This document shows positions 1 through 6,106 of a stretch of 6,106 bases of DNA, in pieces; positions within the stretch are counted from its first letter, which is position 1; each line of letters starts with the position of its first letter. The translations under genes and the position numbers were made by a program. Below the pieces are notes generated by a model. It had not been told where the DNA came from. It did not search any database and was given only the letters and a program-made list of their open reading frames with translations. Origin of the DNA: Gemmatimonadota bacterium (GTDB taxonomy: Bacteria; GCA-2686955); contig JALXCG010000400.1 in assembly GCA_026991065.1 (NCBI GenBank), forward strand, positions 1 to 6,106, written 5' to 3'.

Positions 1-783
1 CATGATAACGACGCGGCCGGCGGCAACGGCGGCGGAATTCGCTGCGAACACGGCACGGCACCGACCATCGAAGATTGCTCCATCTTCGACAACAGCGCCA
101 AATATGGCGGCGGCGTCTACAGTCACCTCTCCACCGTCACCCTGCTGCGCTGCGACATTCGCAACAACCATTGCACGCAGGACGGCGGCGGCATCTATGT
201 CGGCGACGGCCCGCTGCTGATCACGGCATCGACGATCGACGAGAACCGGGCCGACCACAGCGGCGGCGGAATCAGTTGTCGCGACCGCAGCACGCCGACC
301 CTGCGCAACTGCTCCATCGCCAACAACAGTGCCGGCAACTCCGGCGGCGGTGTCGAGGCGCTTGAATCGCTGGCGCCGGCCCTGGATTTCTGCACCATCA
401 TCAACAACAGCGCCGGCGGTCCCTATGGGGGTGGCGGCATCTACTGCAACGGGCTGCCGGGCTACCCCGAGTTCAGCAACATGATTCTCTGGGGCAATAC
501 ACCGGATCAGGCGAACGGCCTCATCCCCACCTTCAACTACAGCGATGTCCAGGGCGGTGCCGGCGGCAGCGGCAACATCGATCTCGACCCGCAGCTCGGA
601 TTCTATCTGCAACACTACCGCCTGCCGGCGCCGGGCTCCCCCTGCATCGACAGCGGCGACCCCGCCCTCACCGACGCGATCTACGACGCCCACCCGCGCT
701 GGCCACACAACTGGCCCAATGGCGCGCGCGCCGACATGGGTGCGTTTGGCGGGCCGGACAACAACGATTGGGTGCCGCGCTAA
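1..783 (+). CDS. Right-handed parallel beta-helix repeat protein, C-terminal part (5' end outside window)
   Basis: The reading frame is open from the first base to a TAA at 781-783, giving 260 visible codons; the start lies upstream. Six solenoid coils each open with a GGG-I/V motif and usually end in an N-N or D-N turn (for example NGGGIRC at visible residues 9-15, SGGGISC at 87-93, GGGGIYC at 143-149). This is the signature of PbH1/beta-helix (pectate-lyase-like) folds. After the last coil (ILWGN, 162-166) comes a closing cap with YSDVQGG, GSGNIDLDP, GSPCIDSGDP and ADMGAFGG, a pattern seen at the end of many such proteins (I recall it as 'choice-of-anchor Q'-like). The protein stops soon after the cap and lacks the beta-sandwich tail of its downstream neighbour. 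No catalytic residues can be assigned, so an enzymatic or structural extracellular role is open. It is probably co-transcribed with the next gene, 54 bp away. The fold is secure; the function is unknown. Confidence 0.93.
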   Translation, partial: HDNDAAGGNGGGIRCEHGTAPTIEDCSIFDNSAKYGGGVYSHLSTVTLLRCDIRNNHCTQDGGGIYVGDGPLLITASTIDENRADHSGGGISCRDRSTPTLRNCSIANNSAGNSGGGVEALESLAPALDFCTIINNSAGGPYGGGGIYCNGLPGYPEFSNMILWGNTPDQANGLIPTFNYSDVQGGAGGSGNIDLDPQLGFYLQHYRLPAPGSPCIDSGDPALTDAIYDAHPRWPHNWPNGARADMGAFGGPDNNDWVPR

Positions 784-825
784 CCGGCCCGCCCAACGGA
801 TCCGCAAGGGAACCGCACATTGCCT

Positions 826-832
826 GAGGAGG
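826..832 (+). promoter_or_regulatory. Shine-Dalgarno sequence that fixes the start of the 838 gene
   Basis: GAGGAGG lies 5 nt before the ATG at 838. It decides between that ATG and an in-frame TTG at 820, which lies upstream of this site and has no ribosome-binding sequence of its own. The remaining bases between the two genes (784-825) hold no hairpin or promoter that I can recognise, which fits an operon. Confidence 0.85.
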
Positions 833-837
833 CGATC

Positions 838-3800
838 ATGAGACCAGCAGTTGTCTATTCGCGACTACTCGCCATCCTCGGGCTCGCGCTGGCTCCGCTT
901 GGATCCGGGGTTGGATCGGTCATCTTCGTCCCCGCCGATCAGCCCACGATCCAGGCGGGGATCGACGCCGCGGCGGATCATGATTCGGTGATCGTCCTAC
1001 CTGGAACCTACACCGAGAACATCGATTTCGGCGGCAAGGCGATCACTGTCTCGGCCGCGGAGGGAGCGGACCAAACGGCCATCGACGGCGGCAATATCGG
1101 GACGGTCGTGCGGTTTGCCGGCGGCGAAACGCCTGAATCGACCCTCAGCGGATTCTCGATTGTGAATGGACACGCCATCTGGGGCGGGGGGATCTACTGC
1201 GAGCAGGCGGCGCCGACCATCACCAACAACCACATCAGCAACAACTATGCCGCATCCAAGGGCGGTGGAATCTACTGCCGGAACTGCTCTCCGACCATCG
1301 CGGGCAACACCATCGCGGGTAACCGGGCATCCGCCAGTGGGAGCAGTTCGGCCTATGGCGGGGGAATCTGCTGCTGGGACGCATCCGCGCCGATCATCCA
1401 CGACAACATCATCGAGAACAACAGTGCTGAATACACGTTCCTGGGCGCCAGCTATGGTGGCGGGATCTGCTGTTGGGGAGGGTCATCTCCGAGCATCTCC
1501 AGCAACATCATATCCGGCAATGAATCGGCCCAAGAGGGCGGCGGCATCTGCTGCCTGGTGGACTCCGATCCAGAACTCGTGAACAACACCATCATCGGGA
1601 GTGTCGCCGAATTGGGCGGCGGCATCTACACCACCAGTTCCTCGGACCCGACCCTGTCGAACACCATCTTCTGGTCGAATGCGGCGCCGATTGGCGCGGA
1701 GGGCTACATCGGTTCGTCCTGCACCCTGCGGATCGACTACTCCGACGTAGATGGCGGTCCGGAATCGATCCACGTCGATCCCCAGGGGAACCTGGAGTGG
1801 GGAGCGGGCATGATCGCCGCGGATCCGCTCTTCGTGGACCCCGGTAGTCACGACTACCGTCTGCAGCCCCTCTCCCCGTGCATCGACGCCGGCGATCCGC
1901 AATCACCGCCGGACCCGGACAGCACCCGCGCGGATATGGGCGCACGCTGGTTCGATCACCGCTCCGCGCCCTTCCTTCTCCTCCTCAGTCCCGATCCGCT
2001 CCTTCCCGGAGAGAATGGCACATTCGACGTCACCGGCGCCCTGCCCGCGGCGCCCACCTACCTCTACTACTCCTGGACGGGGAGTGGCGACACCTACATC
2101 CCGGAGCTGGATGTCACGCTGGGAATCGACGCTCCGATCCTCGCCGCGGGTCCGACCGTGACCGACAGCAGCGGCGCGCTCACCTGGGTTCTGCCGGTGC
2201 CGGAGTCGGCCGCGGGCAGGAGTATCTGGATCCAGGCCGCGCAGCAACGCCAGGCCAGCAACGTGATCGCTTCCGCCATCTTCCGACTGCCGCTGGTTTT
2301 CCATGTTCCCCAGGACTACTCGACCATTCAGGAGGCGCTCACCGCCGCCGCCGACCGGGACACCATCATTGTTTCCCCCGGCACCTATGTCGAGAACATC
2401 GACTTCCTCGGCAAGGGGGTCACCCTGCGCAGCGCGGAGGGGCCCGAGGCAACCGTGATCGATGGCGGACAGGCCGGCGGTGTGGTGATGTTCCACCAGG
2501 GTGAAGGCAGCAACTCCGTGCTCGCCGGGTTCACCATCACCCATGGCCTGGGCTACTGGTGGTACTCTACCTACGATCCCTACAGCGGCGGCATCACCTG
2601 CCTCGCGGCGAGCCCGACCATCACAAACAACATCATTGTCGACAACTCCTATGAAACTTCAAGCGGCTACGGCGGTGGCATCTTTTGCCGCGACGCCTCG
2701 CCTCTGATCAGCGCCAATGTCATTGCCGAAAACAGTTCCGGCAACGGTGGCGGGATCGCCTTTCGGGAGCGCTCGGCGCCGACAATTCGCGGCAACCTGA
2801 TCCTCCGCAACTCCATCACCTACAGCGGTGGCGGAATCTACTGCAGTGATGAATCGGCCGGCGTGGTGAGTGACAACATCATCTCCGACAACAGCGCCGA
2901 CTGGTGGGCCGGAGGGATCATGTCTTACGACTCATCACCGCTCATCTCGGGCAACCTGATCCGCGCCAATGAGACCAACGGCCAAGGCGGCGGGGTCTGC
3001 TGCATCCGCCTCTACGCCGGTAGCCCATGCCCGACGCTGCTCGGCAACAGCGTGCTGGACAACCACGCGGAACGCGGTGGTGGGATCTACTGCGCTCGCT
3101 ACGATGCGATCGTGCTCGCCAACAACACCATTGCCGGCAACACCGCGCTCCGCCGCGGCGGCGGCATCTACATCGACTCGGAGTGCGGTGCGGTGCTCAC
3201 CAACAACACAATCACCGGTAACCGAGCAAGCCTGTCGGCGGCGGGGCTCTATGCGGACCTCGTCAGTCACGCCGACGCTGTGAATCTCATCCTTTGGGGA
3301 GATGAAGCCGCCGACAGCACGGAGATCGGTGTGGGGCTGGGCTCCACTGTTACCGTCGACCATTCCGATGTCGCGGGCGGATGGATCGGAACAGGCAACA
3401 TCGACACCGATCCACTCTTCGCCGATCCGCTCGCCGACGACTACCACCTGACCTTTGGCTCACCCTGTCGCAACCGCGGCAACAACGCCGCGGCCGCTCT
3501 TCCCGTGGCGGATTTCGAAGGCGATCCACGCATTCATGAGGAATGCGTCGACATGGGCGCGGACGAATTCCACACCCATCTCTACGCCTGCGGTCCGGTG
3601 CGACCGGGCGCGAGCGTGGCAATAAAGGTGGTGGGAGAACCCCACACCCCAGCCGTCGAACTTGGCCTGGGAGCGGGTGTCCAGGATCCTCCGCGGCCCA
3701 CCCCTTGCGGTGACCTCTACCTGCAGAGGCCGATCCAGCCCTTCCCCCTCGGCGCCATCCCGGAGGATGGGGTCCTGGTGCAGCAGGCGGTTGTGCCGAG

Positions 3801-3924
3801 CGACTGGCTGCCGGGTGAGCAGCATCCGCTCCAAGCCCTGCTGGGGCCACCGGCGCCGGGTTCGGAGTTGACCAACTTGCTCGTGCTGGAGGTCCGCGAT
3901 TGGCGTTGGTCTCCGGGCAACTAA
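838..3924 (+). CDS. Secreted double parallel beta-helix protein with two beta-sandwich domains
   Basis: The protein has 1028 residues. Residues 1 to about 26 look like a signal peptide (basic RP and YSR, then hydrophobic LLAILGLALAPLG), so it is probably exported. Two homologous modules follow. Module A has an N-cap at 28-85 (FVPADQPTIQ, VLPGTYTENIDF), six GGGIYC/GGGICC coils at about 110-290, a closing cap at 300-373 (YSDVDGG, ADPLFVDP, SPCIDAGDP, ADMGA) and a beta-sandwich at about 376-486. Module B has an N-cap at 487-545 (HVPQDYSTIQ, VSPGTYVENIDF), about nine coils at 575-820, a closing cap at 841-911 (HSDVAGG, GTGNIDTDPLF, VDMGADEF) and a related beta-sandwich at 913-1028. The coils match the PbH1/right-handed beta-helix family. 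No active-site set is visible, so binding, adhesion or polysaccharide processing cannot be separated. I see no LPXTG, PEP-CTERM or type IX sorting tail. It follows a paralogue by 54 bp and overlaps the convergent gene by 4 bp. The start is set by the Shine-Dalgarno sequence and the signal peptide. Confidence 0.95.
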   Translation: MRPAVVYSRLLAILGLALAPLGSGVGSVIFVPADQPTIQAGIDAAADHDSVIVLPGTYTENIDFGGKAITVSAAEGADQTAIDGGNIGTVVRFAGGETPESTLSGFSIVNGHAIWGGGIYCEQAAPTITNNHISNNYAASKGGGIYCRNCSPTIAGNTIAGNRASASGSSSAYGGGICCWDASAPIIHDNIIENNSAEYTFLGASYGGGICCWGGSSPSISSNIISGNESAQEGGGICCLVDSDPELVNNTIIGSVAELGGGIYTTSSSDPTLSNTIFWSNAAPIGAEGYIGSSCTLRIDYSDVDGGPESIHVDPQGNLEWGAGMIAADPLFVDPGSHDYRLQPLSPCIDAGDPQSPPDPDSTRADMGARWFDHRSAPFLLLLSPDPLLPGENGTFDVTGALPAAPTYLYYSWTGSGDTYIPELDVTLGIDAPILAAGPTVTDSSGALTWVLPVPESAAGRSIWIQAAQQRQASNVIASAIFRLPLVFHVPQDYSTIQEALTAAADRDTIIVSPGTYVENIDFLGKGVTLRSAEGPEATVIDGGQAGGVVMFHQGEGSNSVLAGFTITHGLGYWWYSTYDPYSGGITCLAASPTITNNIIVDNSYETSSGYGGGIFCRDASPLISANVIAENSSGNGGGIAFRERSAPTIRGNLILRNSITYSGGGIYCSDESAGVVSDNIISDNSADWWAGGIMSYDSSPLISGNLIRANETNGQGGGVCCIRLYAGSPCPTLLGNSVLDNHAERGGGIYCARYDAIVLANNTIAGNTALRRGGGIYIDSECGAVLTNNTITGNRASLSAAGLYADLVSHADAVNLILWGDEAADSTEIGVGLGSTVTVDHSDVAGGWIGTGNIDTDPLFADPLADDYHLTFGSPCRNRGNNAAAALPVADFEGDPRIHEECVDMGADEFHTHLYACGPVRPGASVAIKVVGEPHTPAVELGLGAGVQDPPRPTPCGDLYLQRPIQPFPLGAIPEDGVLVQQAVVPSDWLPGEQHPLQALLGPPAPGSELTNLLVLEVRDWRWSPGN
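919..2295 (+). repeat. Module A: first beta-helix plus beta-sandwich unit
   Basis: This segment encodes residues 28-486 of the 838-3924 protein. It aligns in order with module B: the PTIQ N-cap, the PGTY.ENIDF strand, the IDGG turn, GGG-I coils, the SDV cap, a DPLF.DP turn, SPC, DMGA, and then a sandwich with LLPGE, TDSSGAL, VP and QAA..RQASN. The similarity is clear in the protein but weak in the DNA, so the duplication is old. The coil count is about six here against about nine in module B. Confidence 0.8.
2296..3921 (+). repeat. Module B: second beta-helix plus beta-sandwich unit
   Basis: This segment encodes residues 487-1028 and is the partner of module A. It is longer, with about nine coils against six, including one less regular coil (GGGVCCIRLYAGSPCPTL) and a final AAGLYADL coil that lacks the GGG. 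Its terminal sandwich is more diverged from that of module A. The shared pattern is a VRPG or LLPG opening, a central PEDGVL or TDSSGAL, a VP and a late QA. Homology of the caps is strong; homology of the two sandwiches is my inference from this pattern. Confidence 0.75.
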
Positions 3925-4883
3925 AACACGGCGGTGCCCCGCTCCACGCCCCCCGGGTCCGGCATCTCATCCATCGACCCCAGGGTGAACTCCACGATCT
4001 CCGGCGCGACCGACTCAGTGGCGGTGCGGGTCACCTGCTTCATCAGCCACTGACCGGTGGCGGTGGAATCGGGGATGGTCCAGCTCTGGACGAAGGCCTC
4101 CGTCTCGCCCGGGCCGATGTTGAACCGGATGCCTCCGACCACGATCAACTCGCTCTCATCCGGGGCGATCGCGCGGGTCTGCAACAGTCCCGAAATAGGG
4201 TACTCGCTGCGATTGGCGAGCGTGGTGCGCAGCCGCAGGAGTTCACCACGCTGATACTCCTGGCGCTCCTGCTCAACCCGCATGTGAACCGCGGCGACCG
4301 AGTTCTGCAGGGCGGCGGTGCCGGCGCGCCAGGGACGCACGCTGGGGCGCCAGAAAGAATCCTCTTCCCGGCCGAAGGGAAGCACCTTCTCCAGCGAGGG
4401 GCCATCGCCATCGCCGCCCATCGAGCGATCGTAGGTCATGCGGTCCTGAAGATGGCCGTGCTCATCGTGCAGCACCACGGTAACCCGGCCCGGCTCAAGG
4501 AGCCCGAAATCGTAGTTGTGAGCATCGACAACGGTCGCCTGAAGATGGGGGAATCCATTGCTGCGATTGTAGTAAACACTGTAGTAGGCGCCGTCGTGAT
4601 CGGGGTCGGATTGGTCTTGCCGGGCGACCACCAGGAAGCCGTGCGGGGCGATGCGACTGGGCGGCAGTCGAAACCCGTTCAAGCGCCATCCATGAAGATC
4701 GCGCGGCTCATCTCTGGCGTTATACAGCTCGATCCACTGGTAATCGTCCGGGTCTCCCAGGTTGCTGTTGGGATGGTACATCACCTCGTTGATAAAGATC
4801 CCCTCGTGCAGTGGTGGGTCGTCTTGCTGTCGCGGTGCCCCCGCGGCGAGCGCCAGAAACAGGGGAAAGAAGAGACGGAGCAT
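3921..4883 (-). CDS. Secreted lamin-tail (LTD) domain protein with C-terminal beta-sandwich
   Basis: The protein has 320 residues if it starts at the ATG at 4883-4881. That start is chosen because it gives a compact signal peptide (MLRLFFPLFLALAAGA). An in-frame ATG at 4988 would add 35 Pro-rich residues ahead of it. Residues 28-195 match the lamin-tail domain family: IFINEVMYHP at 29-38, WIELYNARDEPRDLHGWRL at 50-68, IAPHGFLVVARQ at 78-89, a VTVVLHDEHG strand at 134-143, and the usual ending GDGPSLEKV at 159-167 with FWRPS at 177-181. Residues 197-302 look like an Ig-like or CARDB-like sandwich (YQRGELLRLRTTLANRS, FNIGPGETEAFVQSW). Bacterial LTD proteins are usually extracellular, and an adhesive or scaffold role is plausible. 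No nuclease or other catalytic motif is seen. Neither candidate start has a good Shine-Dalgarno sequence. The gene converges on the beta-helix gene and lies 249 bp after a membrane-protein gene on the same strand. Confidence 0.9.
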   Translation of the reverse strand: MLRLFFPLFLALAAGAPRQQDDPPLHEGIFINEVMYHPNSNLGDPDDYQWIELYNARDEPRDLHGWRLNGFRLPPSRIAPHGFLVVARQDQSDPDHDGAYYSVYYNRSNGFPHLQATVVDAHNYDFGLLEPGRVTVVLHDEHGHLQDRMTYDRSMGGDGDGPSLEKVLPFGREEDSFWRPSVRPWRAGTAALQNSVAAVHMRVEQERQEYQRGELLRLRTTLANRSEYPISGLLQTRAIAPDESELIVVGGIRFNIGPGETEAFVQSWTIPDSTATGQWLMKQVTRTATESVAPEIVEFTLGSMDEMPDPGGVERGTAVF

Positions 4884-4886
4884 GCC

Positions 4887-4941
4887 GGGGTCCAGTGCTG
4901 GGGGATGGGGGGGATGCGGAAAGAGGCCGGGAGAAGCCGGG
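4887..4941 (+). other. G-run cluster beside the LTD gene start
   Basis: Five runs of three or more G lie in 55 bp of the + strand: 4887-4890, 4900-4904, 4907-4913, 4929-4931 and 4939-4941. This is the template strand of the LTD gene, so the mRNA here is C-rich and has no usable Shine-Dalgarno sequence. The runs could fold as a G-quadruplex in DNA, though two of the loops are long. GC-rich chance composition is an equally good explanation. Confidence 0.3.
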
Positions 4942-5004
4942 AACAAGCAAGGAGAAATTTTCCGCTGGACGAGAGTCGCAACAAACATGCCGTGGATACA
5001 TTCT

Positions 5005-5033
5005 GCGACAAGCCACTGCCGGGAACTTGTCGC
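5005..5033. repeat. Inverted repeat with 8-bp arms, GCGACAAG / CTTGTCGC
   Basis: The arms at 5005-5012 and 5026-5033 are perfect and flank a 13-nt loop. No T-run follows on either strand, so this is not a standard intrinsic terminator. The core CGACAA/TTGTCG recurs in the second palindrome 47 bp further on. It could be an operator upstream of the LTD gene, or a chance product of coding sequence, because it lies inside the out-of-frame TPR-like segment. Confidence 0.4.
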
Positions 5034-5148
5034 GCATGGTCTTCACGTCGTCCCGCAGATGCGCCGGGTCCGGATCGACTCGACAAAATTGTCGAACAAT
5101 CGCACGCGCCTGGGGCATTCTCCCCACCCGCGCTACTGCATGTGCGCT
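5014..5148 (-). pseudogene. Possible out-of-frame continuation of the membrane-protein gene (TPR-like)
   Basis: Just past the stop codon of the membrane-protein gene, another frame on the same strand is open from 5148 and reads as a convincing TPR helix pair: VGRMPQARAIV, then QFCRVDPDPAHL, then RDDVKTM. Gly, Ala and DPD fall at the TPR consensus spacing (positions 15, 20 and 31-33 of the repeat). The two frames overlap at 5136-5148, so a single -1 shift there would join this repeat to the one at the end of the annotated protein. Beyond about 5014 the frame stays open to 4720 but no longer reads like a protein. It may be a frameshifted gene end, a sequence error, or chance. I see no slippery heptamer. 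Confidence 0.35.
5080..5095. repeat. Palindrome with 7-bp arms, TCGACAA-AA-TTGTCGA
   Basis: The arms at 5080-5086 and 5089-5095 are perfect around a 2-bp centre. That geometry suits a dimeric DNA-binding protein better than an RNA hairpin. With the inverted repeat at 5005-5033 it brings the number of CGACAA/TTGTCG half-sites in the 90-bp stretch to four. No promoter boxes could be placed with confidence relative to it. Confidence 0.4.
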
Positions 5149-6106
5149 TCAACCACCCGTTGCAGCCGTCGCAGCGACGCATCGCAGGGAAAAACCCGCC
5201 GCGCCCCGGCAAGGGCGCGATCAGCCGCGGCCCACTCCCCGCGCCCGGCCGCAACCGTGGCCTGACGCGCGTAAGAAGTTCCGCGGTTCAGTTGGCGCCG
5301 CAGCCGCTCCAGCACCTCTTCGTCCAAGAAATAGCCACTGCGCAATCGCCGGTCCCAGTCGGGATCGAAGGTGAAGCGCCCGGCACAGGGAGAACCGGTT
5401 TCACTTCGCGCCCGCGCGACGCCAGGTGGCTGCGGAGCCCAGATGGGGTGCGGATGAGCACCGGTGTTCAGGGCGAAGACACGGCTAAACGCGTCCTCGT
5501 ATGCCACCTTGACCCAGGGAATCGTGTCGGCCTCGTGAAGCAGACGTGCCACCACGCTCCGGGCAGGCAGCGCCGTGACGCCGCCCTGATGGCGCAGCCC
5601 GGTGGAGGAGCGATCCAGCAAAGCATTGATGTCGAGCAGCAGGTAGTCCGCTTTCCATCCCTCGCAGAGCGCCGCGAACGCATCAAGGTCGGTGCCGACC
5701 AGGGTTTCACAGTAGGCGCGTGCCCGCTCCCGCGCCGCCCTTCGCTCAAACATCGAATGCAACACGATGGGACGGCCGGTGCGCAGGAGCAGCCCGGGCG
5801 AAAGCGCATAGTCCGCCAGCAGCACCGCTTCGGGATCGCTTTCCCGGCGCAGCCACTCCACCACGCCGTTGCGGGATCTTGCCGGTATCGACACGGCGCT
5901 CGCCGGCGGGCCCGCCGGAGAGAGCTGCCCCAGCAGGCCGCGGTCGCCGTCCCAGCGCCAATCGGTCTGCACTGCCAACCCCAGCGCCGGCACCCAAAGC
6001 CCGAGCGCGGCCAGGCGGCGGACCCGGCCGACATCGGGACGCAGCCAGGCCGCGCTCAGCGGCGCCGCAAAGTAGACGAAGAAAGGCGAAAAACGCACCA
6101 TCATCA
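5133..6106 (-). CDS. Polytopic membrane protein, C-terminal part; likely GT-C type glycosyltransferase (5' end outside window)
   Basis: The frame is open from the right edge to a TAG at 5135-5133, giving 324 codons at most. Two Met codons at the edge are probably internal, because the visible sequence begins in the last membrane segments. Segments lie at visible residues 5-20 (SPFFVYFAAPLSAAWL) and 31-46 (LAALGLWVPALGLAV). A soluble region then contains WLRRESDPEAVLLADYALSP at 84-103, TGRPIVLHSMFE at 109-120 and a KADYLLLD strand at 151-158. A 'W.R..dP..avlla..' stretch followed by '.GRP.vLh..FE' and '.ADYl' resembles the exported domain at the end of GT-C (PMT/STT3/Dpy19-like) transferases that use polyprenyl-phosphate sugars. 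That assignment is from memory and is inferred. Residues 281-306 form a TPR-like hairpin (AAGRGEWAAADRAL, then ARRVFP). The catalytic N-terminal half is not in the window, so donor and acceptor cannot be named. Confidence 0.82.
   Translation of the reverse strand, partial: MMVRFSPFFVYFAAPLSAAWLRPDVGRVRRLAALGLWVPALGLAVQTDWRWDGDRGLLGQLSPAGPPASAVSIPARSRNGVVEWLRRESDPEAVLLADYALSPGLLLRTGRPIVLHSMFERRAARERARAYCETLVGTDLDAFAALCEGWKADYLLLDINALLDRSSTGLRHQGGVTALPARSVVARLLHEADTIPWVKVAYEDAFSRVFALNTGAHPHPIWAPQPPGVARARSETGSPCAGRFTFDPDWDRRLRSGYFLDEEVLERLRRQLNRGTSYARQATVAAGRGEWAAADRALAGARRVFPCDASLRRLQRVVEAHMQ

Noticed and set aside
820-837. TTG at 820 as the start of the long beta-helix gene, adding six residues.
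   Set aside because: The Shine-Dalgarno GAGGAGG at 826-832 lies downstream of it and is well spaced for the ATG at 838. The signal peptide also begins naturally at that ATG.
1150-3300. Regularly repeated GGCGGCGGCATCTA-type DNA words as a CRISPR-like or VNTR array.
   Set aside because: The words recur at variable spacing of about 70-100 bp, keep the reading frame, and encode the GGGIY turn of each coil. The DNA between them does not repeat.
997-3970. Long open frames antisense to, or in other frames of, the beta-helix genes, up to 213 codons.
   Set aside because: They are rich in Arg, Ala, Pro and Ser, match no fold, and follow from GC-rich codons such as GGC and GCC that leave the other frames open. 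The solenoid motifs prove the main frame.
5111-5126. TGGGG/CCCCA hairpin 7 bp after the membrane-protein stop as a terminator.
   Set aside because: It has only 5 bp of stem and no T-run on the - strand. It could be coincidence in GC-rich DNA.
4762-5265. + strand open frame of 167 codons across the gap between the - strand genes.
   Set aside because: It is antisense to the LTD start, to the TPR-like segment and to the end of the membrane-protein gene. It has no ribosome-binding site, and its composition is Arg/Ser-rich without domain-like sequence.

Overview
The window is GC-rich (roughly two-thirds G+C by eye) and bacterial in layout. It holds four protein-coding genes in two convergent pairs: two on the + strand (1-3924) and two on the - strand (3921-6106). 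I see no RNA genes, insertion sequences, CRISPR arrays, phage genes or recombination sites. The secreted beta-helix proteins, the 'DMGADEF'-type solenoid caps and the accessory beta-sandwich domain resemble proteins common in Planctomycetota, Eisenbacteria/Krumholzibacteriota-like and other FCB-group or candidate-phylum genomes. The phylum is inferred from style only.

Left half (1-3924, + strand): the C-terminal end of one right-handed parallel beta-helix protein is followed after 54 bp by a complete 1028-residue secreted paralogue. The second gene has a clear Shine-Dalgarno sequence and a signal peptide. It is built as two consecutive copies of one module: N-terminal 'PTIQ..ID' cap, GGGIYC-type coils, 'SDV..G..NID.DP' closing cap and a beta-sandwich. 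Together the two genes show three solenoids of the same design, which suggests local paralogue expansion of surface or extracellular proteins.

Right half (3921-6106, - strand): the gene nearest the left pair encodes a secreted protein with a lamin-tail (LTD) domain and a second beta-sandwich domain. Its stop codon overlaps the stop of the beta-helix gene by 4 bp. Upstream of it lies the C-terminal part of a polytopic membrane protein: two transmembrane segments, then a soluble domain like those at the ends of GT-C type glycosyltransferases, then a TPR-like hairpin. The gene runs off the right edge.

The 249 bp between the two - strand genes is the least ordinary stretch. It carries a second TPR-like segment in another reading frame, two inverted repeats sharing the half-site CGACAA/TTGTCG, and a G-run cluster next to the LTD start codon. 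Three of the four proteins are probably exported or in the envelope, but nothing in the sequence ties them to one pathway. I find no convincing new system here. The leads worth checking are the module duplication, the possible frameshift at the end of the membrane-protein gene, and the paired palindromes.
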